Notes under the pieces: model-generated
The model's input: only the letters and a program-made list of their open reading frames with translations
Database searches by the model: none
Told to the model about the DNA's origin: nothing
Position numbers and translations under genes: made by a program
Origin: Tenrec ecaudatus
Lineage: Eukaryota; Chordata; Mammalia; Afrosoricida; Tenrecidae
Length of the DNA: 64,000 nt
Reading direction: 5' to 3'
NCBI RefSeq assembly: GCF_050624435.1
Contig: NC_134536.1
Span: forward strand, 4,840,758 to 4,904,757
Part shown: positions 30,701 to 42,150 of the stretch, piece after piece
How positions within the stretch are numbered: the first letter of the stretch is position 1
Layout: every line of letters begins with the position of its first letter

Positions 30701-31924
30701 GTGGAGCACTGGGGTGTCTCCTTCTGTCGTGGCTGGGCTCCTCTGAGCCTGGAGGGACGCAACTGCGCCGAGCAACAAGAGCACATCAGAGGAAGGTCAG
30801 CCCAACGTGGAATCGGCCCAGGAGAACCCCGAGCCCTTCCAAGTCCTGGTTCTGATGACCCCAAGTACATAACCCTAACGATTCCAAATCTCTGCCATCC
30901 GAGGCAGGAGTCACACCCCCGCCGCCTCCCCACCCCGCATCTTTTCCTGTGGGGCCTTTGAAGCCGTAACTCCTCAAAAACCGTGCACGTAGTGTAGCAA
31001 TCCGGGCTTTCTCTTTAGATGGCTTGGCTAATGGCCACTTCCTGTGGTTGTCACATGGAGAAAGAAAAACTAGCATATCCCTAATGACTTATTGGATCAC
31101 TTCCCGTATCTGACTCTCCGGCCGACAACATAATTTAACATCATTCATAAATTAAGAGCCTTTTGCAAGGGGCCACTGCTGAGCCTCCACCCCTGTTTTG
31201 CTGATTATAAAGAAAATCTTGCCAGGGATTCCATTATGAATAGTCATTTCCTAAAACTCAACTCTAACGACACTGACATCAAATCATATATTAAGTGAAT
31301 TAATAGAGGCTATCGATCCACCTTCTGTGTATCTGAGCTCATCCTGAAGATTAAAATGACTTCCTTTAGTCTTCTCCCAATTAACAGGGTGCCCACGATG
31401 CCAAGGTTCACCAGCGTCTCCAGCGTGACCTTCTCCTTTCCCTGTACCAGCCTCCAAGCCAGACACGTCCCTCCTGCCTCACACTCTTGAGTTCTTGGCT
31501 TGCTCTGGTCCCCTCTTCGCCTGCCCTTGTCTGGGAGAAAAGTCTAAATGAATTCAACTGTGGCTTGAATTTTGCTCCAACTAGCTGTGGAGCCATGTGG
31601 GGCTAAGGCTGGAAATGAGCTACAGCAACTGGTGTTTAAGTAGCCCAAGGCCACCAGTCAACCAGCTAGTCAACCGTAGGGCCAATGGTGACCAAGGTCT
31701 GAAACATAATCAATTCCTTGTCCTTCAACTTCCTGCCCAGGGCACAGAAGCAGGTGTACTCAATAGCTTTGTATGTGAGAGTCACCCCTACATATACATT
31801 ATCAAGTTCACCTCAGCAAAGCATCCCTTTCTGCAGAGGTTTGAGGGGAAAGGCTACATTGACACTTAAGTTGTGCTTTCGTACAGGTGTGGAGTGCGGG
31901 GGTGGGGGGGTGCCTACCTGTGTG
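30701..31924. other. No recognised gene
   Basis: Unique-looking. Overlapping 70-117-codon frames between 30.6 and 31.1 kb occur on both strands, with no family match. From 31.1 to 31.3 kb the sequence is AT-rich. Confidence 0.4.
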
Positions 31925-32130
31925 TGTGTTTCTGGGAGCACTAGACTTGGAGTCAGATGGCCCAAGTTGCATGCTGGCTTTTTGTTATGTGCACTGGGCC
32001 AGCAGCTGTGTTTGTCAGAACCACGATCTCTGGTCCTCATCTTCCCCATCTGTAAAATGGGGTAATACTAAAATTCGCACCCACAGGACTGTGGTAAGGA
32101 TCGCTGAAGTGTGTGTGAAAAGGTCAAATG
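31925..32130 (+). repeat. MIR SINE
   Basis: 'agcactagacttggagtcagatggcccaagtt', 'tctggtcctcatcttccccatctgtaaaatggggtaatac' and 'cacaggactgtggtaaggatcgctgaagtgtgtgtga' follow a MIR in plus orientation from the tRNA-derived half through the conserved core to the 3' part. One of the clearest ancient repeats here. Confidence 0.88.
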
Positions 32131-32813
32131 AAAATGCATTAGTTATCCTTATGGCCAATAAGAGAAAGAAAGGTGCTCGTGAAGATGTGGAGATGTGGGC
32201 CCTACAGCAGAGCGTGGGGAAGAAGTCAGCGTGGTACCAACGTCTGGTCTCAAAGGCTTGTCTTCAAACAAGCAGCCATGCAAGGGAGGAGTTAGCTAAG
32301 CCCACCCAGCAGGAGCACACCCAGATCTATAAATATTAAAATCCAAGAGGGAACACCATCTGAGCTTAAATTCTCAAACTCAATTTGCAGAAGGCCGTGG
32401 AAGACTGTGAAAGTCCAGCATCCACTTGAATCCCCTGTAACCACGGAGCAGGGATGCCAAGAGCCTGGCAATCAGACAGAGTGCACTGAAAGGTGGATCA
32501 ATGCAGATGAAGTCAGGTTAACGCCTCATCGGTTTCTTCCCCCTTTGACCCCCTTTAAATTTGTTCTACGCTTTGATGTTCTCTGCTTTCTTTTGACTGG
32601 GGCTCTTCTCTGTCTTACTTTGAACTCATTGTTGGGTTGTTTTTCATTTTTGGTTTTGTATGTTTTTCAGTATGTAAAATCCAAATAGATATCGGTAGAG
32701 ATGGTCACTGGATTACTAGTTTCTCAGGGTTACGGAGGGGAGGCTGGGGAGTTCATAATAATGTGTACAGGAAAGAAGCTGTTCTAAAATTGATTGTGGT
32801 AATGTTTGCACAC

Positions 32814-32907
32814 CTTTTTTTCTTTAATCAGTTTATTGGGGACTTGTACAACTCTTATCACAATCCATACATCCATCCACTGTGTGAAGCACAACTGTAC
32901 ATTTGTT
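32814..32907 (-). mobile_element. L1, very short 3' fragment
   Basis: T8 then 'ctttaatcagtttattggggacttgtacaactcttatcacaatccatacatccatcca' to 'gtacatttgttg': the last 85 bp of the young L1 family with its AATAAA and tail. No clear target duplication was found. Confidence 0.85.
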
Positions 32908-33377
32908 GACTTGGACAACTTGTAAAAATATGATGAAACCATTGACTGTGTGATGTGTGAATTGTATGTCAATGTTATGTTTTTGAAAAAGGAGGTGCAT
33001 GAGCCCAGTAGGAACCATGACTTCGCTCCTTGGGGCCCCTCTGTTTAAGGAAAGCCCCTCCCACCAGCCTCGAGGTCTTTGTACAACCCATGCCTCGTTC
33101 ACACGTTTGCTGTGAAGACGAAAATAAGGTCATGTAAAATACTTATGCCATAGGACTCCGCACAAAGTAAGAGCCTAGTTAACGGAAGTGCCTTTTCCTA
33201 TCGCATCGTTATTTTTTGAGTGGGCTAAATCAGTAAGACACTGCTTTTACACATCTGTGTCTCAGAAAGAAAAGCTCTGAGAAGTGAGCGTTCCATAGCT
33301 CTCAACTGACTTTCACTTCCAGAATCAAGGCCAATGCTTCATAGTGCCAGAATGTTGCACAGTAGATCTGGGGACTC
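32908..33377. other. No recognised feature
   Basis: Unique-looking sequence with no supported gene. Confidence 0.4.
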
Positions 33378-33420
33378 TGGGCGGCGGGGGGAGGGGGCGG
33401 GCGGAGGGGGAGAGACGGGG
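33378..33420 (+). other. G-rich tract with quadruplex potential
   Basis: Contains GGGCGGCGGGGGGAGGGGGC, then GGGCGGAGGGGG, giving at least four close runs of three or more G on the plus strand. Isolated in otherwise balanced sequence; no gene start was recognised beside it. Confidence 0.7.
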
Positions 33421-33936
33421 AACAGCTGACAACCTGCAGCTCAGAGATAGTCAGTCACTGAAATTGCTCTGCAATTTGTCTCAGCGCTTTCACGTGGACT
33501 TCTTTTTTTAACCATACATGTGTCCTCAATATATAATTACAGGGCAGAGTATAATGGCTCATTTAGAGTTATTGAGGCCTATTATATAATCCGAGAGGAC
33601 CGTGGGGAGGGTGGTGATTAACTGGAGCAGGCACACATAGATGTCAGCAGGTGATCTTCGGACCCCTTGTCTTCTTGTCTGTCCCAAGCCTCCAAAGCAC
33701 AACGGGGTCGTTTCCTGCCCGGACAACTCTCGTACTTTAAACTGATGGAAGAGAGCAAAGGAAACTCTGCAGAATGTCTCGCAGGCAGAATGGGAATGTG
33801 TGGGAGAGAGTGTAGAATGTGTGCACTGCACACTGCCGGAAACAGAAACGACCAGCCTTTAAAGAGAATAAATAGATGATACAAGTCCTGCCTCTCCCAA
33901 GGTCCCTTCATGGGGCACCAGCAGCAACCTAGGAAA
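33421..33936. other. No recognised feature
   Basis: Unique-looking; open frames on both strands lack family signatures. Confidence 0.4.
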
Positions 33937-33989
33937 TGTATGTATGTATGTATGTATGTATGTATGTATGTATGTATGTGTGTGTGTAA
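33937..33989 (+). repeat. (TATG)n microsatellite
   Basis: About eleven TATG units ending in a short (GT)n. Minus-strand frames with repeated THIHTYI are repeat artefacts. Confidence 0.96.
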
Positions 33990-34794
33990 ACCCTTGGGAC
34001 AAATTGGAAAATGACTTTTTCCACCAGCCTTATTAGGCTTTGCAATAGGATTGACCTGAGCCATGATCTTATGGCAGAGTTAATCACCTTGCCAATATAT
34101 CTCTGTTGATTAACTGACTGATTCGATTCAACCTTTTTGTCAGACCCCATTCCTCTTGGATAGTGTCTGTACCTTCAAGACACATTAGTCAGGACATTTG
34201 TTGCCATATACTCAAAATCCACTCCCTCACTTATTTCCAACCCGGAGGAAAGCCAACCCTGATGAAAGCTTTGATATCTAGAATTAATTGACCCTCAAGT
34301 CAAACTTCACTTGGTGAACAGGTGCGGCAGGATCCAAAGGCTGGAGGAGGGCTCGGTGGTCAGCTTAGGGAGGGGCCTGCCAAAGAGCTCATGGGGCTTC
34401 GTTATGCTCTTTTCATCAATTTTTTCCACAGCATTTGAAGCCCCCTTGTATTTAAGATAACTGTAACTGAGCTGGTCAGTCTGTAAAGTTTGTGCAGAAC
34501 TTCAGCTCCCCCAAGAGTGATTTCACCTACCTCAGAAGGTTCACCCCACAGGAGCCAGCAGAACACACCGTGCTCTATGTATGGGACAGGATGGCCCATG
34601 GCTCCTCTAACATGTGTGTGCTTGCTGTCCCCAGGTGAACTCTCTCCATCAGACCTGGTCCTCATCTGCCACTTCTGTTCAAAGCAGGCCCTGATAAAAG
34701 CACCGCACTTCTGTCGCTAGCTGTTTCTGGGGTCCCCAGATCACAGTGACTAACCCAGGTCTAGGAGACCACTTGGAAGTAAGGTGGCACTACC
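33990..34794. other. No recognised feature
   Basis: Unique-looking. Frames at 34402-34665 (minus) and 34490-34720 (plus) overlap and have no recognisable motif. Confidence 0.4.
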
Positions 34795-35240
34795 TTGTGG
34801 ACTCTGGCTTGAATTGTGTCCCTCCAAAGGTTATGCTGAAATCCTAACCCCCATCCCAGGGATCCCCTTGTTTGGAAACTGGGGTGTTGCTTTGCAGATG
34901 GCACCAGTAAAGGACGTCAAATGGAATCGGGTGGTCCCAGTCCTAGTCTCCTTTGATTGACATCTTGTAAATTAGAAGGACAGACTCAGGCACAGTCACA
35001 CACTCACACACACGGGGAAGACAGCACATGCGACATGCCTACAAACCAAGGAGTGCCCCAGTGCCCAGCACCACCGAGGCTGGGGGAGGAAAGGCTCTTC
35101 GTCGAGTCGACACTGAGAACACAGCCTGGCAGATGCCCTCACCTGAACGCCCAGCCTCCCAAACTGTGATCAAAGAAACCCCTGTTCTTGAACACCACTT
35201 GCTTTGTGGTGTTTTATCATGGCGGCCTTAAGGCAGACAC
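34795..35240 (+). repeat. MaLR (MLT1/MST-like) solo LTR
   Basis: 'cttgaattgtgtccctccaaaggttatgctgaaatcctaacccc', 'tttggaaactggggtgttgctttgcagatg', 'gcccagcctcccaaactgtgatcaaagaaacccctgttc' and 'gctttgtggtgttttatcatggcggccttaag' is the typical order of a mammalian MaLR LTR, including the eroded AATAAA block. No internal region. Confidence 0.78.
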
Positions 35241-36109
35241 CAAACATTTTTTACTTCTACCAAAAATTAAGTCTGGGGTCTATGGAGCCAACCTCTGCAT
35301 AGACTGTGTTCATGAAGACTGCAGTTTCTGCCTATCACTAAGAAGGGGCCCCGATGCTGCTGAACAGGAGGTACAATCCAAGGATGGGCAGGAGCCCAGC
35401 AGCAGATCATTGCATGGAAGTCCCGGGTATGGACGGGAAGGTTTGTGTCTGTCGGTGAGGGGAGACTTCTCCAGTAAAAGGAAGAAGAGCCTGTAGTTGG
35501 GGTCTCAGATCACCACTGATCGGAATGGGCTCGTAGGACGGTTCAGAAAGTAGAACGTTCCAAAAGGAGAGCACTGTCCTTCTCTTCCTCCAAGGACTTC
35601 TTGCTCTCCACATCCCTGCAGGCTCAACCCTCTGCTCCAGCTAGAACCTGCTGCCCCTCCCACAGTTGAGCCCAGCCCTCGTGCCGACGAGTCAGCAGCT
35701 TTGCTCTGCAGGCTCTTATGGACTGGTCCCCAAGACTCGCCAACCTTCGCCCTGCCAGCATTGCCAGGAGGGAGTGATCACAGTCAGGTGCCCTGTACTC
35801 CATCTCATCTCTGAAGAAGAAGGCCCCTCGTCTTCCATCATTCCTACCTCTGTGCTTTCGTTTCGCTGCTTTCCCTGCAAGGAACTCTCTCCTGCCTTCC
35901 CCGCCTCCCAGGGCCCAGCTCAGCTCCGAGCTTCTCCGTGGAGGCCCCTCGGCCCAAGCGAACCAGCTGGGACTGAGCAGTCCAGGACTGCCTACAAGCC
36001 TATTCATCAAGACAAAAAGGCTGCCAGCTCAGCTCTGAGAATTAGGGCGCCAAGCTGGGTGCTCTTCCAAGAGTATCTGCGTACAACTAACTGACCCTTC
36101 GTGGTGGGT
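35241..36109. other. No recognised gene
   Basis: GC-rich unique-looking DNA. Open frames of 128 codons (minus, 35624-36010) and 142 codons (plus, 35666-36094) overlap almost exactly on opposite strands, which in GC-rich DNA argues against either being coding. Confidence 0.4.
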
Positions 36110-36245
36110 TCTGTCATCAGCTTCCATTCACAGTTCGGGAAACCCAGGTCCAAAAGGAGGCAATGAACAGGCCCAGGGCTACAGTACAAGCAGCCAGTAA
36201 AGGAGGAGTCCACACCTGGCAGGCTGGTCCACAGCTGGCATCCGA
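36110..36245 (-). repeat. MIR SINE, antisense
   Basis: 'cttccattcacagttcgggaaacccaggtcc', 'ggcaatgaacaggcccagggctacagtacaagcagccagtaaaggaggagtccacacctggcag' matches antisense MIR (attttacagatgaggaaactgaggc... cccaaggtcacacagctagtaagtggcagagc). Confidence 0.65.
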
Positions 36246-37751
36246 GCTGCAGGCCGCAGCCAGGCCCCAAGCCTGGTACAATCTCACCTGACCCTCAGGG
36301 GCACAGCCCACAGTCTTGTCCTTCTGTACACCCTGTTTCTTTCTTCTGAGCCTATGGCGAGTGTCATGAGGGCAGGACCAGACTCCGTGCTTCTCAGGAC
36401 GATGCAGGAACATGTCAAGGAGGGTCTCACGGTGAACATTCCCCTCCTGGGAACATCCTGAGGACTTGGTCGAGGGCTTCTCTGTTTTGCTTTAAATCCA
36501 TGGAATTACTAGTGTTTCAGTGCCCCTTTGGCTCCCCTACAAACAGTGCGCTGGCCCAGGACGCCTGACTTCCTTTCGTTCCATCTGCGTCGTGGTCGCC
36601 AGAGAACAGCTTGCTTGTCACAAGTTGAGCAGGGGTTGTCCAACTCTTCACACGCACCTCTTCACCTTCTCCTCGGCAGAGGAGAAATCTTCTCAGGCTG
36701 GAGACATGAGCCTGCCTGGGCAAGAATAAGGACTTGCCCACTGCATGCCAGAGCTCGCCAGTGTCGGCCGGCCCCGGCAGTGAGTCCTCTTTGGACACAG
36801 CACTGGCTGGCGGCTGGCAGCTGAGGGGCTGGGGCCGAAAAAGCTCCTTAAGCAGAAGTGAGCCGGCCAGGGCTGCAGTCAGGGCAGGGACCAGACAGAA
36901 CCACAGTGGGGTCTCTGGCTTATAAGGAGACACAATCGGAGGACAGCAAAGGACCTGCCATCAGCAAGTCCGCACCAAGACACACAACGAACTCCCTTCT
37001 CAGTAGGTGAGCTCGGAGAGTTTCGCTCTGCAGTAGAACCGGCACATTCTTCTTCTGTAGCTGCCTCCATTTACCAAATTTAATTTGATCGCATCAGAAA
37101 AGTAGCAGGAAAATCCAATTGTATACCCAATATCACTCTGCCCTCACGGCTGACTTCTCCGTTGACCTCTACTTGACATTTGTTTCATAATTTAATTTAC
37201 CTTCTCCTATTTGCCTTTCCCTCTCTTGTTTACCTGGATCCCAATTGGATTTAGCAGCTGAATTTTCATTACTGAAGTCAGAGGTCTGAGGAAGGTATAT
37301 GAGCTTTGAATTCCTGCCAGCAGGGCCGGGTTTGTTCTACTTCATTCACCATAAAATCATGAATCAGCCTGGTCCGGCTGACCTAGTCCGGTTACTACAG
37401 GGATTAGCAATGGGGGGAAGATTCATAGATATGGAAAGCAACTAATTTCTCTGCTAAACTCCACTCGCCCTCAAGGACAAAGCAGAATTGCACTCAGCTC
37501 CTCTTTGTCTGTGTCCAGTTAGAAAAAACAGCGGAGACTGGGTAAAGCCATGAGGCTGGTCCTCAAGCCTGTGCGATCCCAGCCTCCCCTTGGGAGACGT
37601 GTCCCAGGGGAAGCACAAATGGATAGGGGCAAGCTTGTATCTGCCCAAAGGAACGAAGTGCTGCCTGCTTCTGCACCACCTTCATGCATCACCTGAGTAC
37701 GCTCAAGTGCATTGTTGGGACGCTGTGTATTTTGAGTGCCTCTAGAATACC
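36246..37751. other. No recognised gene
   Basis: GC-rich to 37.0 kb, AT-richer after. The 138-codon minus frame at 36517-36933 starts with a leucine- and alanine-rich segment but has no known motif, and shorter frames overlap it on the other strand. Confidence 0.4.
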
Positions 37752-37935
37752 AAAAGGAGCCCTAGTGGTGCACGGGTGGCTTGTAGGGCTACAATCTGCA
37801 GGGTTGCCAGTTCGAAACCAGCAGTAGCTCTGAGGGAGAAAGACTGGAATTTCAAGTCCCATCAGCAGTGAGAGCGTCAGACACCCACAGGGGTCACTTT
37901 GAGTCAGCATTGACTCTCTGGCAGTGAGTCAGAAC
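37752..37935 (+). repeat. AfroSINE
   Basis: 'aggagccctagtggtgcacgggtggc', 'ctgcagggttgccagttcgaaaccagcag', 'gagggagaaagactgg', 'cactttgagtcagcattgac'. Full length, plus orientation. Confidence 0.88.
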
Positions 37936-37944
37936 ACCTAAGCT

Positions 37945-38060
37945 AAGACTGTGACTGCTGATGGGGCAGAAAGGCCAGTCTTTCTCCAGTGGGGCTGCTG
38001 ATCGCTTCAAACTGCAGACCGTGCGGTCACAGCCCAACACATAGCCATTACCCTGTCGGG
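37945..38060 (-). repeat. AfroSINE 5' half, antisense
   Basis: 'aagactgtgactgctgatggggcagaaaggccagtctttctcc' and 'gctgatcgcttcaaactgcagaccgtgcggtcacagcc'. It lies tail to tail with the preceding AfroSINE. Confidence 0.78.
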
Positions 38061-38061
38061 A

Positions 38062-38290
38062 TTTAGAATCCAATGGACCGTAGTCTACTGTGATCCATAA
38101 GGTTTTCCCTAAGCTAGGTGTTGGAAGTAGACTGCCAGCCTATTGCTACTACTTAGTCTTCATCTGAAACGCTGCTGCACCCTGTCCACCATAGCTAACC
38201 CTGTGGGCTGCTAAACTCCAGCATCACTGCAACACGCAGGCCACCACCGGGTATGGCCATCTGACAGACGGTGGAATAGGGAATGCTTAA
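38062..38290 (-). repeat. RTE LINE 5' region, antisense
   Basis: 'ggaagtagactgccagcc', 'ttcatctgaaacgctgctgcaccc', 'ccagcatcactgcaacacgcaggccaccaccgggtatggccatctgacagacggtggaa' match the antisense 5' untranslated part of the afrotherian RTE. It is the only piece from the RTE 5' end here. Confidence 0.7.
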
Positions 38291-38304
38291 AGTCCTGTAA
38301 TCTC

Positions 38305-38490
38305 CAATAACCAAACTCAAGCCCATCAGCATCCAGTCAATTCCAACTCATAGGAACTACATAGCATTTGTAAGACTGTAAATCTTTCCTGTAGCATGCA
38401 ACATTACTTTGCTCCTATGGACTAGCTGGGAGCATTGAACCACTGACCTTGTAGTTAATAGGTCAACACGTAACCCACAAGGCCAGCAGA
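38305..38490 (-). repeat. AfroSINE, antisense
   Basis: 'catcagcatccagtcaattccaactcataggaac', 'gtaagactgtaaatcttt', 'ccactgaccttgtagttaataggtcaacacgtaacccacaaggccagc'. Confidence 0.85.
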
Positions 38491-38527
38491 ACTCTTTTAT
38501 TGACATTAATGTCCCTTCAATATATGG

Positions 38528-38635
38528 TATATACTAGTGTATAAGCAGAGTGTTTCAGCACATTTTTAATGCAGTTTTTATGGTAAAATTAGGTGCTTCA
38601 GCTGATATTTGGGTCGGCTTTTACTGGAGTATGTC
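38528..38635. mobile_element. Short palindromic MITE (about 107 bp)
   Basis: Ends tatactagtgtataagc and (complement of right end) acatactccagtaaaagcc are imperfect inverted repeats of a TATACTCGAGTATAAGCC-like terminus. The interior 'cagcacatttttaatgcagtttttatggtaaaattaggtgcttcagctgatatttgggtcgg' recurs, inverted, at 61056-61164. TA at the ends suggests a Tc1/mariner-like TA target; this is inference. Confidence 0.72.
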
Positions 38636-38827
38636 ACTAAATCTCTAAGAAAAACAGTGCTTGCGTGAAAAATGGCATTTGGAGATGGTACAGAATCCTT
38701 TTTAACCAGGTCTAGAAGCATGATGTCACTTTTGCATGATGACCTTCAAAAGGCCTGCCTTCGGAGGCGACTCTGAGTGGCTTCCTGTCTAGCAGGAAAA
38801 ACATCCCAAATTCAAATACATTTTCTC

Positions 38828-39022
38828 TCTCACTGCCATGGAGTCAGTTCCAAGTACCAGTGACCCTGCAGGACAGGGTAGAACTGCCTCTGTGGAATTT
38901 GAAAACTATACTGATTTACGGGAGCAGAAAGCCTCATCTTTCTCCTAAGGAGCACCTCGTGGCTTCAAACTGCTGATCTAGTAGTTAGCAGTTCAATGCT
39001 TAACCCACTGTGGCACTACAGC
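38828..39022 (-). repeat. AfroSINE, antisense
   Basis: 'cactgccatggagtcagttcc', 'accctgcaggacagggtagaactgcctctg', 'gcctcatctttctcctaaggagc', 'caaactgctgatctagtagttagcag'. Confidence 0.88.
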
Positions 39023-39049
39023 TTTAGACCCCCCCCCCTAATTAAGCCT

Positions 39050-40040
39050 TAAGCAGGACAAAGGTAAGACAAAGATAAAGCATCCAGATGAGGAAAGCCA
39101 GCTGCTTCAGGGCATAATGGTGTCCAAAAGATTTATGGCCACATGACTGATTATAGATAAAAGGAAATCATTTCAAAACCATGATTGGCAGCAGATCAGT
39201 TCATCATTGTCCCTGGCAGGACTACAGAAAAGGGGAAGGACCATGACTGGACATAACCACATAATACATGATCAGCTTTGGGATGCTTAGACCACCTGGT
39301 ACTTGGCAGTCAGGGTATGACTCATGACCACAAGGGCCTGCAACTGCAAATCTTTAGAGACACACTCAAGCAAGTTGTCCTCTCCCTGAAAATTGCCAAT
39401 ATTCCAGCAAATAGTTGAGCATTTAACCATTTGTGCTATTTTAGGATACAAAGGAGAGCCCAAACTCAAATGTAACTGAAGGAGAACATTTATTAAGTCC
39501 CAATCAGGACAGAGACACTTCCTCCTGAAGAAGGAGACTGTTAGCGCAGGCCATACTGGCTACCAAGGGTTTGCTGAGATTTAAAGCTTTGAAAAGGACA
39601 TAGGAGGGCAAAGGAGACCGTCACGAAGCATGATTGACAGCAGATCAATATAGCAGCTGGGACTACAAAAGTGGGAATGGGATCATGATTAAGACACATC
39701 CATTGTGTTAGACAGAAGAGCTTATAAGATTAGTCCAGAGCCTTCTGAGTAAGGCGGTCAGGGCATGCTTCATGACTACAGGACTCCATTAGCACCACCG
39801 TCAGTATGGTGGTCTCCATCAAGGACACACCATTGCAATCCCCTAATAGAGACTGCTCCTCCCTGGGCTGGCTGGAGAGAGGAGGAGGTAATCCACTTTC
39901 CAATGTACTCACCTCAAGACTATTGGTCAGTGTTCAGAGGAAATTTCATGGAGCTTAATCCATGTGGGGACTCTGCACATGGACTTGGGGTTCTCATGGT
40001 CATCCATAGCCTTCTGTAAACTAGATCTTCTGAAATTAAG
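39050..40040 (+). repeat. Two diverged copies of an unnamed repeat
   Basis: The blocks 'accatgattggcagcagatca', 'gggaaggaccatgac', 'gcagtcagggtatgactcatgaccacaaggg' (39179-39330) recur in order as 'gcatgattgacagcagatca', 'gggaatgggatcatgat', 'gcggtcagggcatgcttcatgactacagg' (39626-39783). The offset is about 445 bp, so two tandem-lying copies of one element, each perhaps 400-450 bp. I cannot name it; paired LTRs or two LTR-like insertions are possible. Confidence 0.55.
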
Positions 40041-40204
40041 CTTTAATACAGAGCCACACAGGGTCAGGCTATGACATCCAAACCCAACATCCAAATCATG
40101 AGTGTTTCATAAAGACAGAACAGAGAAAAGGGAAAGAAAGCAATCATCCCAAAAATAATTCAAAAAAAGTGTTTTGGTATTTTTTGTTTTTAAAATACAA
40201 AATG

Positions 40205-40327
40205 AAGGGTAAAGTCACTGCCATTGAGTTCATGCTGACTCATAACAACTCTATAGGCCAGGAAAGACCTGCACCCCCTGATTTTCTGAGACTGTAACTC
40301 TTTACAGGACCTGAAAACCCTGTCTGT
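40205..40327 (-). repeat. AfroSINE, antisense, cut by L1
   Basis: 'aaagtcactgccattgagttcatgctgactcataacaactctatagg', 'ttttctgagactgtaactctttacagg'. The head part is lost where the L1 begins. Confidence 0.8.
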
Positions 40328-41793
40328 CTTCTTTTTCTGTTATTGTTTTGTTTTATTTTGTGGCTTTGTTTTCCTCTGTCTTGTTTTTGTGCATATTATT
40401 GTCTCTGCATGTCTATCTAGATAAGATAGGCTGGATAAGCAATCCAGAGGAGAAAAGAACAGACCGATGGTTCCAGGGGGACACGGGAGAGGGGATGCAG
40501 GGGAAAGTAAGTGGGCATTAACAAACCCAGGGACAAGGGAACAACAAGTGATGTAAAATCAATGGTGAGGAGAGTATAGGAGGCCTGGTAGGGTTTGATC
40601 AAGGGAAATGTAACAGAGAGGAGTTACAGAAACCCAAAGGAAGGCTGAACATGATAGTGGGGCAAGAGGAAAGCAAAAGGAAAGAGAGAAAAAAACTAGG
40701 AGGCAAAGAACATTTATTGAGGTCTAAATACAGGCGTGTACATATGTAAATAGATTTATATATGATGATGGGGAAATAGATCTATGTACCTATATTTATA
40801 GGTTTAATATTAAGGTAGCAGATGGGCATTGGGTCTCTACTCAAGTATTCCCTCAATGCAAGAACAATGTGTTCTATTAACTTGGCATTCCATGATGCTC
40901 ACCTTCCTTACAGGATTGCTGAAGACAAAGTGGGAGCATAAGCAAATGTGGTGAAGACAGCTGATAGTGTTCGGCTATTAAAAGATATAGCATCTGGGGT
41001 CTTAAAGGCTTGAAGATAAACAAGCAGCCATCTAGCTGAGAAGCAACAAAGCCCATGTGGAAAAAGCACACCAGTCTGTATGATCATGAAGTGTTGACAG
41101 GATCAGGTATCAGACATCAAAGACCCAGAAGGAAAAAAATCATATCATTGTGAATGAGGGGGGGGCATGGAGTGGAGACCCAAAGCCCATCTGTAGACAA
41201 TTGGGCATCCCCTTATAGAAGGGTCACAAGGAAAAGACAAGCCAGTCAGGGTGCTGTGTAGCACCAATGAAACATACAACTTTCCTCTAGTTCTTTAATT
41301 CTTCCTCCCCCACTATCATGACCCCAATTCTACCTTACAAATCTAGCTAAACCAGAGCATGTACACTGGTACAGATAAAAGCTGGAAACACAGGGAATCC
41401 AGGATAGATAAACCCCTCAGGACCAATACTGAAAGTAGCCATACCAGGAGGGGAAGGGGAACATAGGGAGAGAAAGGGGGAACTGATCACAATGATCTAA
41501 ATATAACCCACTCCCAGGGGATGGTCAACAGAAAAGCGGGTGAATGGAAACATCAGTCAACATAAGACATGAAAAAATAATAATAATTTATAAATTATCA
41601 AGCGTTCATGAGGGAGGGAGGGGGGAAATGAGAAGCTGATACCAAGGGCTCAAGTAAAAAAGAAAATGTTTTGAAAATGATGATGGCAACAAATGTACAA
41701 ATGTGCTTGACACAATGGATGGATAGATGGATGGATGGATTGTGATGAGAGTTGTTCAAGCCCCCAATAAAATGATTTTTTATAAAAAAGAAG
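40328..41793 (+). mobile_element. L1, 5'-truncated, 3' UTR only
   Basis: Plus-strand copy of the same young L1 family as the nest at 7-13 kb. The 5' end is at a T-rich tract near 40330, then 'atgtctatctagataagataggctggata', ending with 'ggatggattgtgatgagagttgttcaagcccccaataaaatgattttttataaaaaag' (AATAAA and tail). About 1.46 kb. A (GATG)n tract lies near 41717-41740. No convincing target duplication was found. Open frames within are not coding. Confidence 0.88.
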
Positions 41794-41799
41794 ACAATG

Positions 41800-42150
41800 G
41801 AGCAGAGTCTTCAAAACTTTCATGGAAAGTAATTTCAAATTTGGAATTCTGCACCCTGCCTGAGTATTCATCAAATATGGGGATAGAATGAAGACATTTT
41901 CAAACAGATAAATTTTCAGAAAATGTACTTCCTGCACTTTTGCTTAGGAAATATGGTAGGATGTTCTTAGTCGTCCTTTTCAAGCACACGGACCCGACTG
42001 CAAAAGAGGAAGATATTTGGTTAGGTTTGGGGACACCACGGATCCACAGTCAGAGGGATGCCCAGGTGCTCCCTGTGAGGCGACAGCTGTGTGGCTGAGC
42101 ATGGGCTGGAGAGAGTGCAAAGGCTCCGGCGCAGATTTAGCTAAGACGAA
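41800..42150 (+). repeat. Ancient L1 (L1M-type) 3' region
   Basis: 'ttcaaatttggaattctgcaccctgcctgagtattcatcaaatatggggatagaatgaagacattttcaaacag' corresponds to the late ORF2/3' UTR of old mammalian L1s (...gggtagaataaagacattttcagac...). The right boundary is uncertain. Confidence 0.55.

Noticed and set aside
35624..36094. Opposed frames of 128 and 142 codons
   Set aside because: Near-exact overlap on opposite strands in GC-rich DNA; neither has recognisable motifs.
36517..36933. 138-codon minus frame with hydrophobic N terminus, looked like a signal peptide
   Set aside because: The rest has no domain or cysteine pattern, there is no exon context, and three plus frames overlap.
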